A stretch of 64,000 nucleotides of DNA, taken from NCBI RefSeq assembly GCF_009689005.1, contig NZ_AP021879.1:372001-436000 (forward strand), read 5' to 3'. Below are positions 18,867 to 27,843 of the stretch, piece after piece. Both the position numbers and the translations under genes were made by a program. This DNA is from Desulfosarcina ovata subsp. ovata. Lineage in GTDB: Bacteria; Desulfobacterota; Desulfobacteria; Desulfobacterales; Desulfosarcinaceae. The notes beneath the pieces are model-generated. The model was not told the DNA's origin and searched no databases. It was given only the letters and a program-made list of their open reading frames with translations. Within the stretch, counting starts at the first letter, position 1. Every line of letters begins with the position of its first letter.

Positions 18867-20102
18867 ATGATCATTTTTTGTGAAGAGTGCGGAGCCCGGA
18901 ATGATTTGAACGGAGATGCCTTGAGCGATGGCCGGCATACATTTGCTTGCCGTCAATGCAGCGAAATGCTCATGATTTCCAGGCCGACTTTGGATGGCGG
19001 ACTCAATGCATTTGCCGGAATGGTGCCCGGGGAAAGCGAAGCCCCTGAGACCGGTTCGCCGATTTCCATTCTGATTGTCGATGATTCAACGGTGTTGCGA
19101 AAGATTGTCAAAGAAATTTTTGCCGCCGATCATCAGTTGAAAGTCGTGGGAGAGGCGGAGAATGGATTGAAGGCGCTTGAGCTGATACCGCAGCTCAGGC
19201 CGGATGTGGTCACCCTTGATGTCAATATGCCCGTGATGGACGGGCTGAGCACCATCAAACACATTATGATCAAGTGCCCCACGCCGGTGGTCATGTTCAG
19301 TACACTTACCGGGCAGGGATCCCAAGCGACTTTTGAAGCCTTGCGGTATGGCGCGGTTGATTTCCTCCAAAAGCCATCCAGTCTGCTGAAGGAGGATTTG
19401 AAAAGCCAACATGAATTGATTGTCAGCCGGGTAAAAAATGCCGCCCGTGCCGGCGTCGATACCATCCGTTACCTTCGGCTGGCCCAACAAAACGACCCGT
19501 CACCATCAGTTAACGGGACACCCTGTCGGCATGTGTTTGCCATTGGCAGCACCTACGGCAGTTATGGGGCGCTGCTGGGACTGATTCCCAAACTCAACCC
19601 GGCCCTTCCGGCGGCCTACCTTTCCGTTTTGTACGCAACGCCCACGCATGTGGAGGCGTTTGCCCGGTATCTTGACGCCCACAGCCCCATGACCGTCAGC
19701 CGTGCCACGGATGGACAGGCCATTCGGTCCGGGACTTGTTATCTGGTTTCCGTTTTTGAAACGGTCACCCTTCAGGACGGTCCGGAGCATTTGAGCATTC
19801 GGTTGCGGCAAAACGCGTCAATGGATCCGGAACATGCCACGGATCACCTGATGACATCCATGGCCGGCACGCTAAAGGACCGGGCCGCAGGGGTATTGCT
19901 CTCCGGAATCGGTGACGATGGGGTCAGGGGCAGCGGCCGGATCATGGAGGCCGGCGGGTGTGTCATCCTGCAGGATCCGAACACCTGCCTTTGCAGCGAC
20001 ATCACCGCATCGGCTGTCAAACGCTATGGTCTGCCAACCGTACTTCCCGGTGCAAGGATGGCCCAAGCCATCCATTCGCGTTGCCAGGAAATGTGTGAAT
20101 AA
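18867..20102 (+). CDS. Zinc ribbon-REC-CheB-like protein with degenerate esterase site
   Basis: 411 aa in three parts. Residues 1-40 form a zinc ribbon (Cys5, Cys8, Cys28, Cys31). Residues 66-185 are an intact receiver (phospho-Asp118 in LDVNMPVMDG, Lys169). Residues 220-405 resemble the CheB methylesterase. The CheB GASTGG motif reads GSTYGS (227-232), the loop that should hold the catalytic His reads LYATPTH (255-261), with Ala where His is expected, and only the Asp of LSGIGDDG (Asp351) is retained. Esterase or deamidase activity is therefore doubtful. It sits 42 nt after the MCP. I infer a phosphorylation-controlled regulatory protein, not a normal CheB. Confidence 0.88.
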   Translation: MIIFCEECGARNDLNGDALSDGRHTFACRQCSEMLMISRPTLDGGLNAFAGMVPGESEAPETGSPISILIVDDSTVLRKIVKEIFAADHQLKVVGEAENGLKALELIPQLRPDVVTLDVNMPVMDGLSTIKHIMIKCPTPVVMFSTLTGQGSQATFEALRYGAVDFLQKPSSLLKEDLKSQHELIVSRVKNAARAGVDTIRYLRLAQQNDPSPSVNGTPCRHVFAIGSTYGSYGALLGLIPKLNPALPAAYLSVLYATPTHVEAFARYLDAHSPMTVSRATDGQAIRSGTCYLVSVFETVTLQDGPEHLSIRLRQNASMDPEHATDHLMTSMAGTLKDRAAGVLLSGIGDDGVRGSGRIMEAGGCVILQDPNTCLCSDITASAVKRYGLPTVLPGARMAQAIHSRCQEMCE

Positions 20103-20117
20103 AAGGAGAACGCGCCA

Positions 20118-20648
20118 ATGAATGAACGTTTTGCGCAGCCTGAACAAGTGCCCGTTGAGAGCGGAGCCAACCGGCAGCTCGTTGGTTTCGTTATCGGCGA
20201 GGAACGCTTCGGTGTGGATATTCTCACCGTTCAGGAAATTATTCGTGACGTCACCATCACAGCCATACCGGATTCACCGGATTTCCTGGAAGGGGTCATC
20301 AATCTCCGGGGCAGCATCATCCCGGTAATCGATTTGCGCAAACGGCTTAAGCTGATGGTCAAGCCCAAGGTCGATGGCCAGGCGTTGTGGATTATTATCC
20401 TCATTGTCGAAGGTCGAATCACCGGGTTTGTGGTGGACCGGGTGACCAAGGTGTTGAACGTGCCTGCCGCAAGCATCAAACCACCGCCCGACATCGTCGT
20501 GGCCGGCCTGAGAAGCCGATATATCAAAGGGGTTTGCAAATTGGATCAGCAACTCTTGATTCTTCTGGATTTCAATCGTGTGCTGATGGCGGATGAGATC
20601 AAGAAACTGAAATCGATGAAACGGGCGAAATTACCGCTGGAGGCATAG
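20118..20648 (+). CDS. cheW: CheW-type coupling protein
   Basis: A 176-aa single-domain CheW that links receptors to CheA in arrays. Typical blocks: LVGFVIGEERFGVDILTVQEIIRDVTITAIPDSPDFLEGVINLRGSIIPVIDLRKRL (residues 17-73 region) and ITGFVVDRVTKVLNV. An AAGGAG box precedes the ATG; the gap to the CheB-like gene is 15 nt. It is slightly longer than minimal CheW through a basic C-terminal tail. Confidence 0.95.
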   Translation: MNERFAQPEQVPVESGANRQLVGFVIGEERFGVDILTVQEIIRDVTITAIPDSPDFLEGVINLRGSIIPVIDLRKRLKLMVKPKVDGQALWIIILIVEGRITGFVVDRVTKVLNVPAASIKPPPDIVVAGLRSRYIKGVCKLDQQLLILLDFNRVLMADEIKKLKSMKRAKLPLEA

Positions 20649-20741
20649 CCGGCATTGAAACCGTCCGGCGGGGAACCGATGCCGATCCGGGCTGACACCA
20701 TGGCATGGGTGCCGTGCGGTCCGGGTGAAAGGGATGGGCAG

Positions 20742-21095
20742 ATGGGAAAAACGGTCTTGGTGGTGGATGATTCCTCCATTATGCGCAAAATGATCAAGCA
20801 GACACTCAGCTCTGCCGGACACACCATTGTCGGGGAGGCCAAGAGCGGTGACGATGCCATTGCCCAGTACGCGGCATTGAAGCCGGATATCGTCACCATG
20901 GACATTACCATGCGCGGCATGGACGGTATTGCCGCCGCCAAAATGATCCTGGAACAGGATGCCGGTGCGCGCATCATTATCCTCTCCAACCTGGATGAGG
21001 ATAAATTCAGCCATGAAGCCGAGCAGATCGGTGCCAAAGGATACCTTAACAAGCATAAAACCGAAGCGATTCTGGAGCTTATTTCCCAGTTGTGA
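20742..21095 (+). CDS. cheY: CheY-like single-domain response regulator
   Basis: A 117-aa receiver: acidic pocket VVDDSS, phospho-Asp in VTMDITMRGMDG, Ser/Thr in IILSNL and Lys in GAKGYLNK. Two upstream in-frame ATGs (20655, 20700) would add an N-terminus with no family match. 20742 gives the standard CheY length and has an AAGGGA-like box upstream. It lies between cheW and cheA and is the likely phosphoryl output or sink of this CheA. Whether it acts on a flagellar motor, pili or another output cannot be told. Confidence 0.9.
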   Translation: MGKTVLVVDDSSIMRKMIKQTLSSAGHTIVGEAKSGDDAIAQYAALKPDIVTMDITMRGMDGIAAAKMILEQDAGARIIILSNLDEDKFSHEAEQIGAKGYLNKHKTEAILELISQL

Positions 21096-21143
21096 TGGGC
21101 CGGTATCGATCGACGGTTACGATAGATGAAGAGGGAGCGTTCC

Positions 21144-24100
21144 ATGACCGACCATTCCTTGACTGAGGATTTTGCCGATGAGTCCCGCGAGCATTTAGAG
21201 GAGCTGGAGGGGTGCCTGCTGCGTCTGGAGTCCTCGCCTTCGGACAGCGAATTGCTGGGTGCGATTTTTCGGTCGATCCACACGATCAAAGGCGCTTCCG
21301 AGTATCTGGGGTTCGAGCGGATTGCCGAACTGACCCACCGGCTGGAAAATCTTCTGGACCGTTTTCGGGAGGGCCGGCTTGAGGTGGACAAGGTGGCGGT
21401 GGATCTTCTGATCGATGCCCGGGACCGGATGGACGAACTGGTGGGGCAGGTGGAGACCGGCGGCCGGGAAACGGCACAGATCGGCGATCTGCTGGAACGG
21501 GTCTCGGCGATGATGGAAGACCCCATGCCGGGGGCGGAACAAGACGCCACGCCGGTTTATGAAGATGAGGCGGACACGGAGCTGTTTGACATCTTTATCG
21601 AACAACTGGTGGCGGGCCTATATGAACTGGTGGCCACGGCCGGTCGGTGGGCGGATGGTGGAACGGACACCGAAACCAAGGCAGCCTTGCGGGACCAGGT
21701 GGAACGCTTGGCGTCGACCGCCAACTACATGGGCTACGATGCGCTGAATGCGGTGTATGCTGACCTTGGTCTGGCAGTGGAACGGTGTGATCCGGCATTG
21801 CCCGGAAACGCCAATGCGGACGACGAATCTTCTCTGGGATCGAGTGTGACCCAAAGCATTGAGCGTATCCGAAGGCTTTTCCCCAAGGCCGATGCGCTGG
21901 CCGCCATCGACACCCGTGCACGCTCGGCATGGCCGGGTGATGCCGAGATGCCCGACAGGACCATTGAGGCGCCTCCATTAAATAATGAGGCCGCAGGTAC
22001 CTTCCTGACGGGATCCATTGATGATGAACTCGATTTTTCCTTAGAAATGGATATGGACGATACCGATGCACCGCCGGCCCGGGACGCATCTTCATCGTCC
22101 CTGTACTTTGCGGCCGGGGATCCGCTTCTGCTCAAGGATTTTGCCGATGAGTCCCGCGAGCATCTGGAGGATCTGGAGGGGTGCCTGCTGCGTCTGGAGT
22201 CCGCGCCTTCGGACAGCGAATTGCTGGGTGCGATTTTTCGGTCGATCCACACGATCAAAGGGGCGTCCGAGTACCTGGGGTTCGAGCGGATTGCCGAGCT
22301 GACCCATCGGCTGGAAACGCTTCTGGATTGTTTTCGGGAGGGCCGGCTTGAGGTGGACAAGGTGGCGGTTGATCTTCTGATCGATGCCCGGGACCGGATG
22401 GACGAACTGGTGAAGCAGGTGGAGACCGGCGGCCGGGAAACGGCACAGATCGACGATCTGCTGGAACGGGTCTCGGCGATGATGGAAGACCCCATGCCGG
22501 GGGTGGAACAAGACGCCACGCCGGTTTATGACGATGAGGCGGACACGGAGCTGTTTGACATCTTTATCGAACAACTGGTGGCGGGCCTAGATGAACTGGT
22601 GGCCACGGCCGATCGGTGGGCGGATGGTGGAACGGACACCGAAACCAAGGCAGCCCTGCGGGACCAGGTGGAACGCTTGGCGTCGACCGCCAACTACATG
22701 GGCTACGATGCGCTGAATGCGGTGTATGCTGACCTTCGCCTGGCAGTGGAACGGTGTGTTCCGGCATTGCCCGGAAACGCCAATACGGGCGACGGATTTT
22801 CGCTGGCAACGAGTGTAACCGAAAGCATTGAGCGTATCCGGCAGCTTTTCCCCAAGGCCGATGCGCTGGCCGCCGTTGATACCCGCGCACGCTCTCTCCC
22901 TTGCGAAGACCCCCTTCCCGCGGAAGCCCATGCAGACTTGGAAACAAGGTCATCTGCGGATATTGATGATGTGCTGGCGGCGCTACCCGCCATCAATGAA
23001 CATGACCGTGAGGAGCTGCTTTCTAAAACGCTGGATGAAACGTTTGATGCCATGGGCAACGATGGCGCCGCTGATCCGGACCCGGTGGATGCGCAGGATG
23101 ATGATGACCCCATCGGCCTGAATTTCCTCACCTGTGAGAATAACGAAGCGGAACCGATGCCGGGGCCCGGTACCGATGACTCGGACGCAGCGCCTTTGGG
23201 GATCATGGACGCGTTTGGCGCGGAGCAGGCGACGCCTGTCGAGAAATCCTCCCGGTCTGCCGACATGCCGTCCTTGTCTGCGGCTGTAGATGCCGGAGCG
23301 GAATTGTGGCCCCGGGCACCGGAAGAGGCCACCTTGCCCGAGGCACCCACGGCTCCCGATGCTCCTGCGCTGACGGATAATGATTTTTCGGAGCCCCAAG
23401 CGCAGGAAGTTTCCGAAGAGGCGCCCGCTACCGACGGTTTCGTTGCCCGCAGCACGGTCAGAAAAAGTATCCGTGTGGATGCCCAAAAGGTCGACGACCT
23501 CATGAACCAGGTCGGTGAGCTGGTCGTCAACCGGTCTTCCTTTACCCAGATTTTTCAGGAGATGCGCGACCTGGTTCACTACCTGGGTCAGCGTTTTCCC
23601 ATGGACAAGGGGGACCATCGCTTGCTGACCGGCCTGAACACGCGTCTCATGGACGCGACGACGGTGCTCGGGCGGGTTACCGGTGAACTGCAGGAGCAGG
23701 TCATGAAAGTCCGCATGCTGCCCATATCGCGGCTTTTCAATCGCTATCCGCGATTGGTTCATGACCTTATCAAAGCATCGGATAAAAAAGTTCAGCTTCA
23801 GTTCCAGGGTGAGGAGACAGAACTGGACCGCATGGTCATCGAACAGCTGGCAGACCCCCTGATCCATGTTATCCGCAATGCTGTCGATCATGGAATCGAG
23901 CCTTGTGAGGAGCGCAAGCGTAAAGGCAAACCGGGAAAAGGCACATTGTTGCTGAATGCGTACCATGAGGGCAGCAATGTGATTGTCGAAATTACGGATG
24001 ATGGTAATGGCATCGACCTGTCGCGGATCCGGCAGAAGGCGATTGAAAAACAATTGGCTGATCGTGAGACACTGGAGCAGATGGACCAGCGGGCATTGAT

Positions 24101-24728
24101 CAACATGATCATGCTGCCCGGTTTTTCTACGGCCGATCAGATTACGCACACTTCCGGGCGCGGGGTGGGCATGGATGTGGTCAAGCAAAGCCTTGAAAAA
24201 ATCAACGGCGTGCTGAGCATTGATACCCGCCAGGATGTGGGCACCCGTATCCGAATTAAGATCCCTCTGACACTGGCGATCATTCCCGCATTGATGCTCC
24301 GTTGTGGCGACAGCCACTTTACTCTTCCCCTGGGTGCGGTTGAGGAGACCTTGCGCATTGACCGCGGTGAGATTTTTACCGTGGATGGCAGCCAGATGAT
24401 GCACCTGCATGAGGAGCCCTTGCCGCTGGTCAGGCTGACGGACCTGCTTAAGATACCGGTCCCGTCGGCCGGTGACGACGAGGAGAGGCTGTTTGTGGTT
24501 GTCGTCAAGGCGACCACCGGCCAGACCGGTTTGATCGTTGACGCCCTACTGGGACGTCAGGAAGTGGTGATTAAGCCGCTGGAGGACTACCTGCAGGAAA
24601 GCAGCGGCTTTTCCGGCGCCACCATTTTGGGTGACGGAAAGATTTCGTTGATCCTCAACGTGGATGAACTGGTGGTCATGGCCAGAGAGCGGGAGACGGA
24701 AAAACGATTGGCTGCTGCTGTGCTGTAA
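21144..24728 (+). CDS. cheA: CheA histidine kinase with duplicated Hpt modules
   Basis: 1194 aa from the ATG at 21144 (GAGGGAG box 6 nt before), nearly twice the usual CheA. Hpt 1 has His46 in SIHTIKGASEYLGF. A second Hpt-like module at about 146-220 lacks the histidine (RLASTANYMGY). Both are repeated 323 codons later, with His369. A long acidic linker follows (about 590-770). The standard core comes next: dimerisation (from about 773), HATPase (N box HVIRNAVDHGIE near 906, DDGNGID, SGRGVGMDVV) and a CheW-like regulatory domain (about 1040-1194). It phosphorylates CheY and the receiver proteins around it. Confidence 0.95.
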   Translation: MTDHSLTEDFADESREHLEELEGCLLRLESSPSDSELLGAIFRSIHTIKGASEYLGFERIAELTHRLENLLDRFREGRLEVDKVAVDLLIDARDRMDELVGQVETGGRETAQIGDLLERVSAMMEDPMPGAEQDATPVYEDEADTELFDIFIEQLVAGLYELVATAGRWADGGTDTETKAALRDQVERLASTANYMGYDALNAVYADLGLAVERCDPALPGNANADDESSLGSSVTQSIERIRRLFPKADALAAIDTRARSAWPGDAEMPDRTIEAPPLNNEAAGTFLTGSIDDELDFSLEMDMDDTDAPPARDASSSSLYFAAGDPLLLKDFADESREHLEDLEGCLLRLESAPSDSELLGAIFRSIHTIKGASEYLGFERIAELTHRLETLLDCFREGRLEVDKVAVDLLIDARDRMDELVKQVETGGRETAQIDDLLERVSAMMEDPMPGVEQDATPVYDDEADTELFDIFIEQLVAGLDELVATADRWADGGTDTETKAALRDQVERLASTANYMGYDALNAVYADLRLAVERCVPALPGNANTGDGFSLATSVTESIERIRQLFPKADALAAVDTRARSLPCEDPLPAEAHADLETRSSADIDDVLAALPAINEHDREELLSKTLDETFDAMGNDGAADPDPVDAQDDDDPIGLNFLTCENNEAEPMPGPGTDDSDAAPLGIMDAFGAEQATPVEKSSRSADMPSLSAAVDAGAELWPRAPEEATLPEAPTAPDAPALTDNDFSEPQAQEVSEEAPATDGFVARSTVRKSIRVDAQKVDDLMNQVGELVVNRSSFTQIFQEMRDLVHYLGQRFPMDKGDHRLLTGLNTRLMDATTVLGRVTGELQEQVMKVRMLPISRLFNRYPRLVHDLIKASDKKVQLQFQGEETELDRMVIEQLADPLIHVIRNAVDHGIEPCEERKRKGKPGKGTLLLNAYHEGSNVIVEITDDGNGIDLSRIRQKAIEKQLADRETLEQMDQRALINMIMLPGFSTADQITHTSGRGVGMDVVKQSLEKINGVLSIDTRQDVGTRIRIKIPLTLAIIPALMLRCGDSHFTLPLGAVEETLRIDRGEIFTVDGSQMMHLHEEPLPLVRLTDLLKIPVPSAGDDEERLFVVVVKATTGQTGLIVDALLGRQEVVIKPLEDYLQESSGFSGATILGDGKISLILNVDELVVMARERETEKRLAAAVL
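21171..21925 (+). repeat. Internal cheA duplication, unit 1
   Basis: About 755 bp that recur at 22140-22894 with constant offset 969 bp (323 codons) and no indels. Identity is very high over the first ~600 bp. Encodes one Hpt domain plus one His-less Hpt-like module. Confidence 0.93.
22140..22894 (+). repeat. Internal cheA duplication, unit 2
   Basis: The second copy of the unit at 21171-21925. The differences are scattered substitutions (for example G-Q to K-Q, Y-E to D-E), and the reading frame and active histidine are kept. Confidence 0.93.
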
Positions 24729-24754
24729 CATGAGATGAATTAACACCTTACGAT

Positions 24755-26221
24755 ATGGGAACCAAAACGCCTTTGTTCACCAATATGCCCGTGGACGCGG
24801 ACAGCGGATTTGCCGGGACGTTGAAGAATATCCAGCTCAACGACCTGATCCAGATGTGCTGCCTGTCTGCCTCCAGTTTATGTATGCGGGTAAACAAAGG
24901 TGGCCGCCAGGGAACCATTTTCATTATTGATGGAGAAATTGTCCACGCCGACTGCGGGGAGATAACGGGAGAGGACGCCTTTTATCAGATTTTGGGTTGG
25001 CAGACCGGGAGTTTTGAATCCTTTGAGGTCTCCGACCATCCACCACGAACCATCAAACAAAATTATCAGTTCCTGATCATGGAGGCGGCTAGAAGGGAGG
25101 ATGAAAAAGAACCCGAGGCCCCATCCGAGCCTGCGGGGCGTACCAGCGGCGAACGGATCGAGAACCCCGATGGAAAGACTCGGGTGCTGATTGTCGACGA
25201 CTCCCCCATGATGCGTAAAATTATTTCCGGAATGCTGACCTCAAGCAATCGGCTAGAGGTCGTGGGTATGGCCGGAAACGGGCGCGAAGCCATCCAATTG
25301 ATTGAAGAATTGTCTCCCGATCTGGTCATGCTGGACATCAATATGCCGGTGATGGACGGCTCCAGCACGATCAAGCATATCATGATCCGAAAACCATGCC
25401 CGGTGGTGATTATGTCCAATCCGGGGGATGGATCGGCAAGGACGATTTTCAATTTTCTGGAACTGGGCGCAATCGATTTTATTGGAAAGCCGAAGAGAAA
25501 TCAGGATATTCTGGTTCAACAGAAGAAGCTGGTAAAGCGCCTGTCGATTGCCGCCACGGCAAAGGTTGATAATTTCAGGATCTTACGTTTAAACAAGCCT
25601 GCATCTCCCACGATAGTAAGCGGTCAAGGTGCGGAGGCGGCCTGCCAATGGCTGGCCGTTGTTGTTACCGGTCCAGGCGGACACCCGGACCAGATGCGCC
25701 TTTTGCCTGAATTGGTTCCGGCCATGGCCGCTGTGGGCGGCGCGGTGGTGGCGCTTCAGGGGCTTCCACCGCTGTTTGACGAACCGTTGGCCCAGTATTT
25801 AACCCAGCGTTGTGGGTTTACCGCGGCATGCATCCATCGCCAAACCGTTCTTCGCATCGGGAATTGTTATGTTGGCGGACAGGCGGGCCCCGTTGCCGTG
25901 AAAAGGGTTGACGATCAGATGGTTATCGATCCAATGACGCCGGCCGGCGCAGATGGCGGTATGTCTGTCGACAGCCTCCTTGTGTCTGCTGCAAAAATTT
26001 TCGGCAACCGCCTGGCGGTGATTTTGCTGTCCGGCGCGGATTCAGGCAGCCATGCCGGATTGGAGGCCGTACGCAACGCCGGTGGCCGGGTGATTCTCAC
26101 GGCACGGGCCTCCGCCATGGTCGCCGGTCCCCTCGATCAAGTGGCCGACGCCGGGCTGGCCGATACGGAGGTCGATCCTGCTGACCTGGTAACCACCGTA
26201 CTGAACGGGTTTGCCCCCTGA
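24755..26221 (+). CDS. DUF4388-REC-CheB-like protein lacking all esterase catalytic residues
   Basis: 488 aa. Residues 18-105 are a DUF4388/PATAN-like domain (FAGTLKNIQLNDLIQMCCLS). Residues 143-260 are an intact receiver (phospho-Asp194 in LDINMPVMDG). Residues 298-488 align with the CheB effector domain but every catalytic position is lost: GASTGG reads TGPGGH (305-310), the His loop reads ALQGLPP (333-339), and the Asp motif reads LSGADSGS (425-432). It starts 26 nt after cheA; no strong ribosome-binding site is visible, so the start is less certain. I infer a non-enzymatic, phosphorylation-controlled scaffold or adaptor, a paralogue of the 18.9-kb gene. Confidence 0.85.
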   Translation: MGTKTPLFTNMPVDADSGFAGTLKNIQLNDLIQMCCLSASSLCMRVNKGGRQGTIFIIDGEIVHADCGEITGEDAFYQILGWQTGSFESFEVSDHPPRTIKQNYQFLIMEAARREDEKEPEAPSEPAGRTSGERIENPDGKTRVLIVDDSPMMRKIISGMLTSSNRLEVVGMAGNGREAIQLIEELSPDLVMLDINMPVMDGSSTIKHIMIRKPCPVVIMSNPGDGSARTIFNFLELGAIDFIGKPKRNQDILVQQKKLVKRLSIAATAKVDNFRILRLNKPASPTIVSGQGAEAACQWLAVVVTGPGGHPDQMRLLPELVPAMAAVGGAVVALQGLPPLFDEPLAQYLTQRCGFTAACIHRQTVLRIGNCYVGGQAGPVAVKRVDDQMVIDPMTPAGADGGMSVDSLLVSAAKIFGNRLAVILLSGADSGSHAGLEAVRNAGGRVILTARASAMVAGPLDQVADAGLADTEVDPADLVTTVLNGFAP

Positions 26222-26269
26222 GCCTGATACGATGCCTGATTTTGCTTTGCCAAGGATAGGAACCGCGCC

Positions 26270-27223
26270 ATGATCATCGTGTGCCAGCAATGCCAAACCC
26301 GTTTTCATCTTGATGACGATGCCACCCGAAAATCCACGTTCGTCGCCCGTTGCTCGGTCTGCGGTCATCTTTTTTCGGCATACCGGCCGGTGCGGACCCA
26401 GGCGATTACTTTCATCGATCTGGAAAAGGTCCGTCAGGCTGAAGCCGACGACACGGTAATGGCGATCAGCAACCGCAAGGGAGGGGTTGCCAAGACGACG
26501 ACCTGCCTCAACCTTGGCGCTTCCCTGGCCCTGTATGGGAAAAAAGTGCTTCTGGTGGACTTCGACGCCCAGGCCAATTTGAGCCTCTGCCTGGGCAAAA
26601 GGGAGTTGCCGACATTCTATGATGCCCAGAAAGCAGTTAGCCGGCCGCTTGATGAATTTATCGTCGCCACCGCCTATCCAAATGTCTGGCTGCTTCCTTC
26701 CGGGCGCAATATGGTACTGCTCAACAAGAACTATTTCGGTTCCCGGGATTTTGAGTTCCTGCTCAAAGACCGGCTGGAGACTCTCGAAGCAGAATTCGAT
26801 TTTATTTTGATCGATACGCCGCCGTCCATCGAATTCTCAACCCTGAATGCCCTTACCGCCGCTAGACGGGTGTTGATCCCCTGTCAGTGTGATTATCTCT
26901 CCACCCATGGTGTGGATCAGGTGTTGCGGCTCATCGCACTGATTCGCAAAAAGTCCAACCCGCTCATCGAATCCCGGGTCTTGCTGACCATGCTGGATCG
27001 GGATACATCGGTGTCGCAGATGATTCTTTCCAAAATCAAGCGTCTGTACCAGGGGCAGACCTTCGAGACATTGATTGAAATGGATGGGCAACTCAAGGAA
27101 GCCCAGATTTTGAGCATGCCGGCCATCCATTACAGCCGTAAAAGCCCTGCCGCCAAACAGTACATCCAGCTGGCCCGGGAGATTTTGGTCGCTACCGATC
27201 GGGCAGCCGTGTCTGCGCCATGA
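26270..27223 (+). CDS. Zinc ribbon-ParA ATPase of the chemosensory operon (ParC-like)
   Basis: 317 aa. Residues 1-40 form a zinc ribbon with Cys5, Cys8, Cys28 and Cys31, the same spacing and positions as in the CheB-like protein at 18.9 kb. Then comes a ParA-type ATPase with deviant Walker A RKGGVAKTT (about 69-77), LLVDFDAQANLS and LIDTPPSIEFSTLNAL. ParA-like proteins in che operons (ParC, PpfA) place chemoreceptor arrays at the pole or distribute them, so array positioning is the likely role. The stop overlaps the next ATG by 4 nt (ATGA). Confidence 0.9.
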   Translation: MIIVCQQCQTRFHLDDDATRKSTFVARCSVCGHLFSAYRPVRTQAITFIDLEKVRQAEADDTVMAISNRKGGVAKTTTCLNLGASLALYGKKVLLVDFDAQANLSLCLGKRELPTFYDAQKAVSRPLDEFIVATAYPNVWLLPSGRNMVLLNKNYFGSRDFEFLLKDRLETLEAEFDFILIDTPPSIEFSTLNALTAARRVLIPCQCDYLSTHGVDQVLRLIALIRKKSNPLIESRVLLTMLDRDTSVSQMILSKIKRLYQGQTFETLIEMDGQLKEAQILSMPAIHYSRKSPAAKQYIQLAREILVATDRAAVSAP

Positions 27224-27843
27224 CTTTTCGCAGTGAGTATTCCCTTCAGCGCACCATGATTATCTATATCCTGCTGATCGGGTTTGCAGCGCTTCTGGTG
27301 GCTGCGGAATTTGTCGTCGATACGCATTCATCGGCCTTGAAAAAAGCCCTTGGGCAGAATTTTCAGCGCTATGCCAGCGGCCAGTTGTCCCAAGATGACG
27401 TCTACGACCCGCTGGTGCGAATCCGCAACAAGGCCATGATGATGGTGGGTGTCATTCTGGCAGTGGTCGTCATTGTTTTGACCATGTTCATCAAAACCAT
27501 CACAGAACCCCTGCAGCATCTGATCGAGGTGTCCAAGGCGATCAATACCGGAGACCTGAGTGGCACTGCCGGTATCGATACCCGCAACGAACTCTCCCAG
27601 TTGTCGGCCGCAATTGATGACATGGCCACCAACTTGCAAGAAATTGTCATGCTTTCCCGATCGGTTTGCGATTCGGCCGGCCATGTGACGGGCAGCACGT
27701 TGGCGCTTTTCGACAAGGAGGACTTTACCCCTGAAGCCGTGCAGCCAATGAAGCGGCAACTGGTTCGTCTGGAATCTGAAATGCTGACCCTCAGTCAGGC
27801 GATTGAGTGTTTCAAACTCTATTCGGTGGACGACCAACCATGA
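27220..27843 (+). CDS. Membrane HAMP-domain protein without output domain
   Basis: 207 aa. TM1 is at about residues 12-32, a short periplasmic loop of ~40 residues follows, TM2 at about 70-91, and HAMP at about 92-146 (ITEPLQHLIEVSKAINTGDLSG). A ~60-residue helical tail ends the protein. There is no methyl-accepting, kinase or cyclase domain. It may be a truncated receptor, a membrane anchor or a HAMP-mediated partner of the MCP. The start and stop codons overlap both neighbours as ATGA, indicating tight translational coupling. Confidence 0.82.
   Translation: MTFRSEYSLQRTMIIYILLIGFAALLVAAEFVVDTHSSALKKALGQNFQRYASGQLSQDDVYDPLVRIRNKAMMMVGVILAVVVIVLTMFIKTITEPLQHLIEVSKAINTGDLSGTAGIDTRNELSQLSAAIDDMATNLQEIVMLSRSVCDSAGHVTGSTLALFDKEDFTPEAVQPMKRQLVRLESEMLTLSQAIECFKLYSVDDQP

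Noticed and set aside
22983-24410. 475-codon antisense frame in cheA, and other long frames opposite high-G+C genes
   Set aside because: Third-position G+C bias opposite real genes creates such frames. They lack start signals and protein families.
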